A stretch of 64,000 bases of DNA from Larix kaempferi (Eukaryota; Streptophyta; Pinopsida; Pinales; Pinaceae): the NCBI GenBank assembly GCA_027924585.1, contig BSBM01001446.1, positions 1,984,001 to 2,048,000 of the forward strand, read 5' to 3'. The notes under the pieces were generated by a model. The model did not search any database and was not told the origin of the DNA. It saw only the letters and a program-made list of their open reading frames with translations. Positions within the stretch are counted from its first letter, which is position 1; the number at the start of each line of letters is the position of its first letter. A program made the position numbers and the translations under genes. Positions 1-10,004 of this stretch are shown piece by piece.

Positions 1-319
1 AACAAGCCACAATTTGCCTCAATACCTCCTCTCTTTAAGAAATTATCCGAATTCATCACTCTATTTTCTAGAACTAAGAACTTTAATTTGAAAGGAGAAT
101 GCCACTTACAATAATTATGCCCCCATTTTTCAACATAAACCACATTTGAAAAGGAAATAGCATCATAGGCTAATTTGGGACTTACCTATCCACTTGAAAT
201 ATTCCAAGTCCAAGCAACTTGGTCTTCTAAATCTGACAATCACATGCTACAATGGTTTAAACCCTGAGTAAAGTAGTTCCATTTTGTTGCCATATCTCTT
301 TCTAATCCCAATTCCTCAG
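1..319 (-). pseudogene. LINE F, ORF2 C-terminal block (zf-RVT-like region)
   Basis: Read on the minus strand, this block encodes the C-terminal end of a plant L1-type LINE ORF2, the region that follows the reverse transcriptase. Recognisable pieces are ELGLERDMATKWNY, then WTWNISSG...VSPKLAYDAISF, which fits the 'W...G.FSVKSAY' pattern of the zf-RVT module, and later SPFKLKFLVLENRVMNSDNF, which fits 'P.K...F.W...I.T.D.L'. The block carries at least one stop and continues off the left edge of the window. Its start joins the end of the RT block at 10005: removing element A and one CTCAG copy restores an open frame (...FGIHYCFHAE-ELGLERD...). It is therefore the same LINE copy, not a second one. 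Confidence 0.75.
315..319. repeat. Target-site duplication of element A (left copy)
   Basis: CTCAG stands directly before the first LTR base at 320. An identical CTCAG stands directly after the last LTR base at 10000-10004. A 5-bp duplication is what Ty3-type integrases normally leave. Confidence 0.9.
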
Positions 320-1086
320 TGTTGGTAGGCGGTGCGATGAGGAAATGTCGCAGTACTACCGACGCTGCGACACATCGAATGAGGGCGCGGAAGGAGTAGT
401 TTGTGTTAAAGTATACCGCAGTTGGCGGGTTTTGGGTCACTTGGACCACATGTTATGTAATGTTGAGTCAATTGGACCGCAGTATGCGGGTTTTTGGGTC
501 ATTTGGACCGAGTCAGTTAGATATTGGGTCATTTGTCCATAGTGTCGGTTAGGAAGTCGTTTGTAAGTGGACAAACATTGTAATGGCAGAGGCCTATAAA
601 TAGATGAGAGTTGTAAGTGCTAGACCGACAATAGCAGGCGAGCAATAAGAAGGTGAATGTGTACGGAGATCTATGTTTTGCTTCTAGTATATGACTGTGA
701 CAGTAATACAATGATGAGGTTTTGGTACGATCTTTGTGCAATGTTGCGACATATGAATGTTGTTATATTTTCTTGATGCAATGTCTTCTTACTGTTGCTG
801 TGATGATAAATGCTGCAATTAAGTAATATGTTATAACTCCATGTCGAATGTTTAAAGTTTTTGTTTAAGTACTGCAATAGAGCTAGTCCGTGTAGCCACA
901 ACTCGTCTCCTCCCTTGGTGGAAACATGGTTCCATCTGCTCTTCTTGGACGCCTCGGGTGAGACTTCATCCGCTCTATGGGTGTTGCTGGGCGGGATCAA
1001 ACCTGCCCGAGCTGGTGCCTAAGGAGACTGTGGTATGTGTCGATAGTGAGGTGAACCCCTGTCGACCAAGGTTGCATTGGTCAACA
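320..1086 (+). repeat. 5' LTR of element A
   Basis: A 767-bp repeat matching 9234-9999. It begins TGTTGGTAGGCGG and ends TTGGTCAACA. Differences from the 3' copy are mostly C/T and G/A transitions, many at CG or CHG sites, as expected after long cytosine methylation. The short AT-rich reading frames within it are not proteins. Confidence 0.9.
595..602 (+). promoter_or_regulatory. TATA box in 5' LTR of element A
   Basis: TATAAATA in the context GGCC-TATAAATA-GATGAGAG about 275 bp into the LTR. It is conserved at 9509-9516 in the 3' LTR and as TATATATA at 12753-12760 in related solo LTR C. Conservation in three copies supports a real core promoter. The U3/R boundary should lie about 30 bp downstream. 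Confidence 0.6.
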
Positions 1087-1088
1087 AA

Positions 1089-1107
1089 TGGTTTCGTTGT
1101 CGGGACC
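1089..1107 (+). other. Primer-binding site of element A (probable tRNA-Asp type)
   Basis: TGGTTTCGTTGTCGGGACC begins 2 bp after the LTR. It resembles the PBS complementary to plant tRNA-Asp (TGGCGCCGTTGCCGGGG) with mostly C-to-T differences. tRNA-Asp priming is common in Athila/Tat-type plant Ty3 elements. The match is imperfect, so the tRNA identity is tentative; the position is firm. Confidence 0.55.
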
Positions 1108-1144
1108 GTGTGCAGAGTGAAAGGAGGCCATGTTGTGGCACCCG

Positions 1145-1612
1145 ATGAAGCCAGAGATACAGAGCTGGTTTGATCAGAAGTTGCGGGAGTTTGTTGAAGA
1201 AGAAAGCCAGAACACTTGACTAACAATAGATCACTGGCTGGGAAGGTATATTCACGAAGGTCCACATGAATTGTTTTTCTGTGAATTCCTGGTCATTCTG
1301 TATGAATGGTTGTCAAAGTTGACCTTCCAGAAGAGGAACTTCTAGGGTGGTGAGTCGACGGTTTGGACCCCGGAGTTGATTCAGGAGCTGCAGGAAGTCG
1401 ATAATAAGGCATCGCAGGCTGTCGAAGTTTGGCTTGATAGCATCTTGGAGGGATATATCACTGAATTTGCGGTCGACATGAAGAAATCCTATAGTGATGC
1501 TGAAAGATACTTCTTCCGAGGACCAAGGGGAAGGTTTATGCTATCGCTCCAACTGTCGATTAAAATGTTAATTTGGGAAAAGGGTATATTAAAGATGCAC
1601 CTTAATCGGTAG
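1145..1612 (+). pseudogene. Element A, conserved N-terminal domain upstream of gag
   Basis: The ATG at 1145 is in frame with a segment of about 155 residues ending at 1612. It includes IDHWLGRYIHEGPHELFF, then TPELIQELQEV, WLDSILEGYITEF and SDAERYFFRGPRGRF. The same segment, clearly diverged, lies before gag in element D (minus, about 26100-26640: WLNRYLWKDIHEIF, WVDSILEGFVIDI, SQAEAYFFEGFRGKY). Conservation at protein level in two families argues that it was translated. I do not recognise the family; it may be the amino end of the Gag polyprotein. At least two in-frame stops are present. A change of frame separates it from the gag frame that is open from about 2010. Confidence 0.6.
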
Positions 1613-2009
1613 ACAGCCTGGTGGGTGGAGGTCATGGGTACCACGACTGCTGGGGAACGGTACATGGAATGGTAAGGGGTAGATGGGTGCAGACCATGGG
1701 GAGACTATGAGTGAAGCCAAGGAAGAAAGTGGTCTTATGAGAGGAGGAGCGAGGATTCGACAGGAGAAGAGGCATAGAACAAGAGAAGGTCCTGCTACGA
1801 TCGAACTGCAAAACCGCGAAGGAATACCACACAGGACGAAGCGACCTCACAGTCCTGACCGGGACGACTAGGCTATGCCCAGGATAGAAGTAGGACCAAA
1901 CCTTGGCACCAACATACCCACACCTCCACTCACTGACTCACAAACAACAAGAAATACCACTTCAACACCACCAAGTTCGTGAATTCCGCAGAAGTTAATT
2001 GGTAGTATC
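1613..2009 (+). other. Linker between N-terminal domain and capsid domain of A
   Basis: About 400 bp with no recognisable domain. A short open stretch rich in Arg, Glu and Lys (1683-1871) could be a charged linker. In element D the matching position holds a low-complexity Ser/Thr/Pro/Gln linker. A frameshift lies somewhere here, because the domain before it is in one frame and gag in another. Confidence 0.4.
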
Positions 2010-3926
2010 ACAGCAACAGGAGGAAGGAAGCCCAGAATGGTGGGTGATGATGCTAAGTTACCGTTGTTCTACAGAAGTGCGACAGACAACCCAGAACAGT
2101 ATTGGTTTTTGTGTGAAGCGAGTTAGACCATGAAATAGATCACTAATGCTAATGCTAAAAAAGGACAGTTAGCCATGACTCTGGGAGGTCGTGCATTAGA
2201 TTGGTTCATGAATTTTATTCTAGTCCCTACAGGAGCCCCAGAGAAGTCGCTGGATGAGATTCGGGATGGGCTCCTTGCTGAATTTAGAAGGCCTAAGTCG
2301 GAGGCTCAATATATTACTGAATTGAAGGAAATTAAGCAGTATCCCAATGAGACAGCATGGGATTTCGACTAGCGATTCAAGACGTTGATGGCAAAGGTTA
2401 GTTTCAATATGAGTGTCATCCAACATAAAGAATGGTTCATTACGACATTGCTAGCCCATATTCGGCTGCTGCTGATGCAACAAATTACATCGACGCCTAG
2501 CGAAGCTCTAGAGATTGCAATGCGATTGGAGGCATCACCGATTGGAGATAATGCAGTTAGGATGTCGTAGATACAGACACAGCTCGCTAACTTGACTATA
2601 CAGTTGCAAGATTTGAAGAAAAACAAGGAACAACGTGATGAAGTATGGTGTACGCAATGCCAAGGAGAAGGGCATACGAAGGACAATTGCCCGAATTTTC
2701 GTAATTATTTGGTGTCAGGTGCACCAAACCCATTGAATAGCGGCAGTATGCCGTGGTGTCGTGTTTTCCAGGTGTTTGGGCACAGTCACGATAATTGCCC
2801 GTATATGCAGAAAATGGTCACAACCCCGCGAAATATTTATTGCACATTCTGCAAGTCAGTGGGTCACGATGACAAGGATTGTCGTGCATATGGGTTGTTA
2901 TAGGAGAGAATGTGTGATGCTTTCTATATCAAGGATGATCAGCGCACCGTGCAACAATCACAACTGCAACCGCAGGTATCTCAGCCGTTACCGCAACCGC
3001 AGATGCAGTTCACACCACAGCAACATCAACCACAACAATTCATGCCGCAATATACTCCGATGCAGATGACTCCCCCATAGCCACAGTATGTACAACAACT
3101 GCAGTATGCACCACAGGGGCAAGGGATACCACCAGCACCGATGCAGCAATAGTTTAACCAACCTCAGTACCAGCAGCAGGGTGGCTACCGAGGAGGATAC
3201 ACGGGCAGACACGGTGGTGGATTTGGTTGTGGAGGAGGAGGCCGAGGTGGTCATGGACCTATTCAATGTTACCATTGTGCGGTATGGGGGGATTATCAGT
3301 GCGACTGCCCACTACTACAGAACCAGTGTATGTTTTGTTTTGGTAATGATCATACAGTTTAGAATTGTCCACAGTTGATTGCACAATGGCAGGCTGGGAA
3401 TGCTCCATAGCTACAGAATCAGGCTCAGCCACAACAACCAGTACAGAATCAAGTACAACAACTAGTATAGAACCAGCCCCCACGACCACCGACGAACACC
3501 AATCAAAATATCAATCAACCGGGGAATCTACAGTAGAACCAGACGGAGGGTGCAAATATTGCAACCATTTTTGCAGAACCGCCACCACAAGATGCTTCGG
3601 TGGCTATTGTCACTCGTGGAGGAAAGACGACTCGGGAAGATAGTTCATGACCATAGATTCGGTTGGCTGGTCAGAAGATGGTACCTTTCGACATTGACAC
3701 AGAGCGGGAGACATTCCTGGAGGCACGTCGCACCTTGGAGAAAGATTGCGGTAAGGCTGTTGTTTGCGATATGCCACCTGTCTTTGATACTACATCAGAC
3801 GAGGATCGGCCGCGACCACCAGGGACATTGCAAAATTTTCTTGAAAGCTATCTGTTATTGGCCCGAGACCCGACTGCCCTGGTTGAGATTGAGGGATGGT
3901 TGCAGCGATTTCTGAAAGGATAGTAG
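2010..3926 (+). pseudogene. Element A gag: capsid-like domain and five CCHC zinc knuckles
   Basis: Gag would bind and package the element RNA in a cytoplasmic particle. One frame (codon starts divisible by 3) holds a Retrotrans_gag-type capsid domain at 2040-2570, with ALDWFMNFI, LLAEFRRPKS, ITELKEIKQYPNETAWDFD and EWFITTLLAHIR. Then follow five CX2CX4HX4C-type knuckles at 2649-2690, 2757-2798, 2841-2882, 3267-3308 and 3327-3368. A Gln/Pro-rich then Gly/Arg-rich linker separates knuckle 3 from knuckle 4. Knuckle 2 has lost its second Cys (Phe) and knuckle 4 its His (Asp). Many in-frame TAGs interrupt the frame: 2124, 2136, 2370, 2568, 2901, 3078, 3150, 3360, 3408, 3468, 3534, 3654, 3921 and 3924. 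Several fall where neighbours or relatives have Gln. Confidence 0.8.
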
Positions 3927-3950
3927 GAGTCGGCAGTAAACTCTTTACAA

Positions 3951-4466
3951 TGACGAAAGACTGGCAAGGAGATGAGAATGAATATTCAAATTGGTGAATA
4001 TGATGTTGACTCTGTTATTCTTGACCTTGGTTCGGATGTTAACATCTTAACCAAGTAGGCGTGGTAGAAAATGGGGAGTCCCCCATTGAGCTAGTCTCCT
4101 ATGCAGCTCCGGTTGGCTAACCATGCGAAAGTAACCCCCATTGGACGGGTCTCGAGGCTAATGGTTGATATTGAGGGTATGAAGACTTATGCTGACTTCG
4201 ATGTTATTGAAGTGGTTGAGGGACGAAGCTCTTATCCGGCGCTCTTGGGGATTGGATGGGCTAACGATAATGGAGCGGTAATCAAATTCAAGAAGCGCAT
4301 GATGACCTTTGAGAATCGCGATTTCAGAGTCATAGCCCCATTGGATCTAGTTGAAGGACATTTGTACGTTGAGCCTGTAAAAGATGATGATCCCACTGGA
4401 TGGGACCATGCATTCAATATCTCTGAGGACTACATTCACCCTACCGCCAACAGTGAGATGGGATAG
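3951..4466 (+). pseudogene. Element A aspartic protease (retropepsin-like)
   Basis: The same frame as gag continues into a retropepsin-like domain that would cleave the polyprotein. The active-site motif is D-L-G-S (ILDLGSDVNILTK, about 4020-4055), followed by MQLRLANHAKVTPIGRV, an ADFDVIEV strand and SYPALLGIGWANDNGA, which matches the conserved 'LLGxxW' end of plant Ty3 proteases. TAGs at 4056, 4065 and 4092 interrupt it. Element D has a clear homologue at 22609-22960. The frame is shared with gag and RT, so gag-pro-pol was probably one polyprotein. Confidence 0.75.
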
Positions 4467-4589
4467 TGTAGCGAGATCTCTGCGTCTTCTTACTCTGATG
4501 ATGCCTTCGAACTTTGGTAGAACCGGTTGCATGAAGCACCACTCTGAAAATGTGGCTTAGTTACGCAGTCTTTATGTCGTGTTGCGACA

Positions 4590-5160
4590 GAAACGGTCAC
4601 ATTACCTGTCTATGAGAGATTCCCTGGCTTATCCAACTTTTTGACGGAATTTGAAGAACGGGCTTCAGAACGATAGCGGTTACTGGCATTGGAGGAAGCA
4701 CTGAAGGCTGCTCCAGCGTGCTGGTAGGTGACACACAAGCAATTCATTGATGGTTGGTCACAGTGTCGGTGGTTGATGATGGTTCGGTTTGGTGATACTG
4801 AGGTTTATCACACTGGCAAGTATGATGGACGGAATAATCCTGGTGATCATTTGATGGAATGCCAATGGTTATGGGCAGTGCAACCCAGAGATGAGTGGGT
4901 CCATGCTTTTATCCATACATTAGATGAGATGCCATGCTCGTGGTATACTGCAGCCGAATTGGGCAGAGAAATTACAACATGGGGGGAGTTGATGGTCTGT
5001 TTTACTCAAACGTTCACTTTTGCGGATGCCAACCCTGATGTCAATAACGACTTACAGCTCATCCGTGACATGGTACTTCAAGTTGTTCTGGTGGCCTACC
5101 CTGTTGACCTGCACACATATTGTCAGATGCAGTCTCTCATGGAGTGATTCAACATCAGCG
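4590..5160 (+). pseudogene. Element A: two tandem gag/capsid-like domains between protease and RT
   Basis: After the protease the frame encodes two stretches that each resemble a Retrotrans_gag (capsid) fold. The first, about 4605-4780, runs from LPVYERFPGLSNFLTEFEER to VRFGDTEV. The second, about 4785-5010, has GKYDGRNNPGDHLMECQWLW, then EWVHAFIHTLDEMPCSWY and TTWGELMVCFTQTF, the usual 'YDGxxxPxxHL...F..tL...a..WY...W..l...F' pattern. A typical Ty3 element has one capsid domain, before the protease. Element D shows the same two-domain insertion at the same place, so this is a lineage feature and not a chance fusion. Function unknown; extra particle or adaptor roles are guesses. Confidence 0.6.
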
Positions 5161-5225
5161 GAGGGCCAGCGGATGATGATGATCCCCATAACGTTAACAT
5201 TCCTGAATCAGAAGGAAGTCGCGAT

Positions 5226-6270
5226 GTGGTCCCACCTGCTGCGCCAAGTCATCCGTTCAATCAACCACTGAAGCTTCGTAAGCTCAATATCGGCACAGAG
5301 ACTACTCCCAAGTTTGCTAATGTTGGGGATTATTGGGATGATGAGATTATGAGTAAGGTTACTCAGTTACTTCATGAGTTTCAAGACGCGTTTCCCATGA
5401 AGTTTTCAGAAATGAAGGGAATCCTAGGTGATTTAGGAGAGATGAAGATTCCCTTAAAACCAGATGCTAAGCCAGTCTGGCAGTGAGCTTATTGGCTAAA
5501 TCCGCGACATAAGAAAAAGTTCAAGGTGGAACTTGATCGCATGTTGGATGCTGGAATTATTGAACCTATGGAAGAGTCCGAATGGATCAGTCCTATGGTG
5601 GTGCAGGACAAGAAAACAGGTGAAGTGCGCATTTGCGTCAACTTGCGGAAGTTGAATGATGCCTGCTTGCATGACCCTTTTTTGACCCGGTTTATTGATG
5701 AAGTACTTGAAGGGGTGGGTGGTCAGGAGATGTACTCATTTACCGATCGGTTCTATGGCTACCATCAGATTCGCATTGCTAAAGAGGATCGCCATAAGAC
5801 AACTTTCATTACTAAATGGGGTTGCTTTCAGTACATGGTAATGCTGTTTGGTTTCAAGAATGCACCTACAATATTCTCCCGGGTCGTTGTTGCTATGTTC
5901 AAAGATTTTATTCAGAAATTTTTGCAGGTATACATGGATGATTGGATAGTTTATGGGTTGATTCGTGATCATCTGGTCAATCTGCGGTTAATGCTTGAGC
6001 GATGCCAACAACACCAAATATCGTTGAACTTGAAGAAATGTATTTTTTGTGCAACGTTTGGGATATTGCGGTTCATATCATGTGTAAACAGGGATTGCTG
6101 GTTGATCCAACCAAAATTGTGCTCATTTTGGGGTTGCAACTGCCAGCCACCGTTAAGCAGTTGCAAGCGACTTTGGGTCATATGGGATATTATCAAAAGT
6201 TTATTAGGGGTTATGTTGCGATTACTGCCCCTATGAAAAAGTTGTTGAAGAAGGACACATCATTCTAGTG
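5226..6270 (+). pseudogene. Element A reverse transcriptase
   Basis: Reverse transcriptase, which copies the element RNA to cDNA. The leader DYWDDEIMSKVTQLLHEFQD precedes ELDRMLDAGIIEPMEESEWI, ICVNLRKLNDACLHDPF, MYSFTDRFYGYHQI and FGFKNAPTIFSRVV. The catalytic YMDD is at 5931-5942. A frameshift near 6065 moves the palm/thumb end (IMCKQGLLVDPTK... then LGHMGYYQKFIRGY) into the frame starting at 6002. A TGA at about 5484 with two neighbouring Trp codons stands where relatives have Arg residues, consistent with CpG decay. The second Asp of the catalytic core (F-T-D) and YMDD remain. No longer able to make an active enzyme. Confidence 0.88.
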
Positions 6271-6319
6271 GAGCCCAGAATGTCAGGATAGCTTCGAAAT
6301 GCTCAAGACAAAGATGGCA

Positions 6320-6830
6320 TCGGCACCGATCTTGGTCTTTCCACACTGGAGTAAGGAATTCCATGTCCATGTTGATGCCTCATCAACTGCATTGGGTGTC
6401 ATGTTGGCTCAACCTAGAGAAGGCGACCTTGATCATCCTATTGATTTTTCCAGTCGGAAGCTGTCCTTTGCAGAATGAAATTACACTACCACGGAGCAGG
6501 AAGGCCTGGCCATGGTTTACACAGTGCAGAAATTCAGGCATTATTTGTTGGGTGGACACTTTAAAATGGTCACTGATCATTCTTCATTGAAATACTTGGT
6601 CAATAAGCCTTTGTTGGAGGGGAAGATATGTTGTTAGCTACTTTTGTTTCAGGAGTTTGATTTTGAAGTCATCGTGAAACTAGGGAGGTTGAATGCTGGA
6701 CCAGATCATTTATCACGGATTGACACAACGGAGGAACCGACTAATATCGAAGACGGGTTGCCGAATGCCCAACTATTTAAGGTTGACATTGCTGATAACT
6801 ATTTTGATGACGTCATCCAGTTTCTGACAA
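6320..6830 (+). pseudogene. Element A RNase H (Ty3 type) and connector
   Basis: RNase H degrades the RNA strand during reverse transcription. Motifs follow the family order: HVHVDASSTALGVMLAQ (first Asp), SSRKLSFAE, TTTEQEGLAMVYTVQKFRHY (Glu), KMVTDHSSLKYLVNKP (second Asp) and LNAGPDHLSRID (last Asp). One stop (TGA) follows SFAE near 6476 and another interrupts after LLEGKIC. The segment 6740-6830 is the acidic connector to integrase (EDGLPNAQLFKVD). Confidence 0.8.
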
Positions 6831-6874
6831 CGTGAACTTCACCAGATGAGTTCACCACCAGTTAGAAGAAGCAA

Positions 6875-8035
6875 TTGGTAGTCAAGGCTACAGAATTCCA
6901 GCTCATTGCAAGAGAGTTGTATAAATTGGGCGCTGATGAAATATTGCGCAGATGTGTCTTACCCCATGAGCAAGCACATATATTAACTGAAGCACATGGA
7001 GGAGTAGCAGGAGGACACTATGGCAGTCGGGAAACTGCCCGGAAAGTACTATGTGCAGGGCTTTGGTGGCCCACATTACATAATGATGCGACAGACTATG
7101 CGCAGTCTTGCAATGTTTGTTAACGAACTAGAAAATTGTCCCGCTGCGATGAGATGCCACTGATGCCTCAAATAACATTACAACTGTTCAAAAAATGGGT
7201 CGTGGATTTTGTAGGACTGATCAATCCACTAGGGAAACGCACGGGTGTGCGGTATATTGTCACGGCAACAGAATATTTGACCCGATGGGCCGAGGCAGCA
7301 CCGGTAGTTGATTATTCCAGTGCAACGGCTGCTCAATTTTTGCTTGATCACATTATCACTCGCTTTGGCTGCCCCAAGATATTGCTGAGTGATCAAGGTA
7401 GCCACTTTCTTAATCACACCATCAGTACATTGACAGAGGAGTTGCAGATACAACATAAGAAGAGTACAACCTATCACCCACAAGTGAATGGAACAGTGGA
7501 GGTGTTTAACAAGGTATTGGAGCATGCGCTGACAAAGGTGTGCAATGCGAACCGCGATGTCTGGGATCTGAAAATCCCAGCAGTGTTGTGGGCCTATCGC
7601 ACCACATGTAAAAGGTTGACTAGTCAGACACCTTTTAAGCTGGTATATGGGAAGGAAGCGATTATGCCAATGGAGTACATAGTTTCGAGTCTTCGAATTG
7701 CGGCTGTTACGGGCATGGATGATGTCACAGCATTAGATGAACATCTAGCGCAATTGGTGCAGCTAGAAGAGGATCAATTTATCATTGGCTTTCACCAAGG
7801 GGTGGAGAAGGATCATCATAAGGCATGGCATGATTGCCACATCAAAAGTAAACAGTTTCAGCAAGGCAACTTGGTGTTATTGTACAACAGCAAGTTTATG
7901 AAACATCCAAAAAAATTGCTGATGCATTGGCTGGGTCCATATCACATCAATAGTATTACTTCAGGAGGAGCGGTTTAGTTGCAGCAGTTGGATGGGGCGA
8001 TGCTCCCCAAGTTGGTAAATGTCACAAGTTGAAGC
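6875..8035 (+). pseudogene. Element A integrase with HHCC, DDE core and GPY/F end
   Basis: Integrase inserts the cDNA and makes the 5-bp target duplication. The HHCC module is HEQAHILTEAHGGVAGGHYG then CNVC. The first Asp of the DDE core lies in KWVVDFVGLINP, the second in LLSDQGSHFLNH, and the Glu in HPQVNGTVEVFNKVLEHAL. The C-terminal GPY/F module is visible as MHWLGPYHINSI. A TAA separates CNVC from the core (near 7122) and a TAG follows GGAV at 7976. The rest of the pattern is intact over about 370 residues. No chromodomain follows. Confidence 0.85.
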
Positions 8036-9233
8036 CCTATCAGTCGGGCTTGGAACCGTACGATGCCTGAGTCACATCAGTAAAAAAAAAAAAAAAATGT
8101 GTGTGTGTGTTGCAGGTTGCTTAATGGCAGATGGCGCACCAATGGAAGAAGGAATGTGCAAGCAGGAAGGCTTGTGCCACAAGTTTGTAGCAGTCGGAGA
8201 CACATGACAGCGTTGCGACTAGGATCGATGGCGGATTTGGTTGAGTTAATAATGATTATGGAGGATTTGGGGGTACGGGGCAGTGTTGTGACTCTTGTAC
8301 CACTAACATCTGGCGACCTTGTGCCATCATCCCTATACATGATTGTGCCTGCCAGATTCATCCTAGTTACCACTTGACGATGGTATGTTTTGCATAGGGC
8401 ACGATGGGCCAGTACGATGGGCAGGATTTGAGGATATTTCTCACACGTTAGCACGTGGGATCTTCGGTGGAAACATGGTCGCCACCCGTTGTGTCAGACG
8501 ATGGGTTCACGCACGCAGATGCTAGGTAGTGGGGCATGATTCCCACCGTCGTGACCCAGGAATGATCTGGCTATAAGTAGCAGAGACTGGTGGTAGTTCG
8601 TTACAAAGAAGTATTTTCGAAATAGTGTGGTTATGTTGTTAGATCAATTTGCGAGTTGAGTTGTGAGGAATTCCAAGGAGGTTATGGAAATGCTTCACTT
8701 CATTTCCCATGGTAGCACCCCAAGGGCCCTGCGAGCCCGAACGACGAGTGTCCCTAAGCGCCTTGATACGGTGGGTGCATTTACACTATGGAATGATCGA
8801 GCCAAGTGCCAACCCAACATGTTTAAGTATGCAGTAGTTGTTCGAAGGATTGTGTTCTTCTTGACCAATGTGATGGTTGGGAAGGTAGCTCCCCGACCAT
8901 AGTAGGAGATGTTCGTCGGTGTGAAACAGATGTGCCAGATTCATCTGCTAATTTCACACCTTGGTACTATTTTTCCTCTTTTCCTTCTCATTTGTACCAT
9001 TCACAGGAACTGGAGGATGAGTTTGAGAAGTACATGACAGCAAGTCGGGCGATGACCACTTTTGGGTTAGATGTACATGACAATGAGTCGACGATCAGTG
9101 TAGCAGAAGGAGCAGGACAACACTGCGTGATCCAGACAACAAGAATAGTTACAGGCACATAGTTCAGTTCCAATGCATGATGTCCAGTAGTTGACGTGGC
9201 TCAAGGGCGAGCCACAAGATTGTGTTGGGAGCC
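8036..9233 (+). other. 3' untranslated region of element A
   Basis: About 1.2 kb between integrase and the 3' LTR. It holds an A(15) run followed by a short GT repeat at 8081-8110 and several short, unrelated open frames, none with a recognisable domain. The end, GTTGGGAGCC just before 9234, is a weak polypurine-tract candidate like those of elements B and D (TTAGGGG-type). Nothing else identified. Confidence 0.5.
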
Positions 9234-9999
9234 TGTTGGCAGGCGGTGCGATTAGGAAATGTCGCAGTACTGCCAACACTGTGACACATCAGATGAGGGC
9301 ATGGAAGGGGTAGTTTGTGTTAAAGTATACCGCAGTTGGTGGGTTTTGGGTCACTTGGACCACATGTTATGTAATGTTGAGTCAATTGTACTACGGTATG
9401 CAGGTTTTTGGGTCATTTGGACTGAGTCAGTTAGATATTGGGTCATTTGTCCATAGTGTCGGTTAGGAAGTCGTTTGTAAGTGGAAAAACATTGTAATGG
9501 CAGAGGCCTATAAATAGATGAGAGTTGTAAGTGTTAGAGGGACAATAGTAGGCGAGCGATAAGAAGGTGAATGTATACGAAGATCTATGTTTTGCTTATG
9601 GTATATGACTGTGATAGTAATACAATGATGATGTTTTGGTACTATCTTTGTGCAATGTTGCAATATATGAATGTTGTTATATTTTCTTGATGCAATGTCT
9701 GCTTACTGTTGCTATGATGATAAATGTTGCAATTAAGTAATATGTTATAACTCCATGTCGAATGTTTAAAGTTTATGTTTAAGTACTGCAATAGAGTTAG
9801 TCCGTGCCGCCATAACTCTCCTCCTCCCTTGGCAGAAACATGGTTCCGTCTGCTCTTCCTGGACACCTTGGGTGAGACCTCATCCACTCTGCGGGTGTTG
9901 CTGGGTGGGCTCAAACCTTCTCGAGTGGTGCCCAAGGAGACTGCGGTATGTGTCGACAGTGAGGCGAACCCCTATCGATCGAGGTCACGTTGGTCAACA
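9234..9999 (+). repeat. 3' LTR of element A
   Basis: A 766-bp copy of 320-1086 with the same termini (TGTTGG...TCAACA) and TATAAATA at 9509-9516. It is followed at once by the CTCAG target duplication (10000-10004). Confidence 0.9.
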
Positions 10000-10004
10000 C
10001 TCAG

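Larger units (their letters stand above)
320..9999 (+). mobile_element. LTR retrotransposon A (Ty3, Athila/Tat-like), full length, decayed
   Basis: A complete 9680-bp LTR element. It has direct terminal repeats 320-1086 and 9234-9999, both starting TGTTGG and ending GGTCAACA, and a 5-bp target duplication CTCAG at 315-319 and 10000-10004. The internal order is PBS, N-terminal domain, gag, five zinc knuckles, protease, two extra gag-like domains, RT, RNase H and integrase, the Ty3/gypsy order. It is inserted in LINE F, whose reading frame is continuous across the insertion. Stops and at least two frameshifts make it non-coding today. The LTRs differ mainly by transitions, so the insertion is old. 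The Athila/Tat-like placement rests on the PBS type and the domain plan and is less certain than the Ty3 call. Confidence 0.92.

Noticed and set aside
2124-4094. TAG reassigned to, or read through as, glutamine in element A
   Set aside because: Two TGA stops and frameshifts also occur, several TAGs are not at Gln sites, and CHG methylation decay explains the bias without recoding.
8663-8902. 79-codon ORF in the 3' UTR of element A as an accessory gene
   Set aside because: No homologue in element D at the matching place, no recognisable motif, and length within chance.
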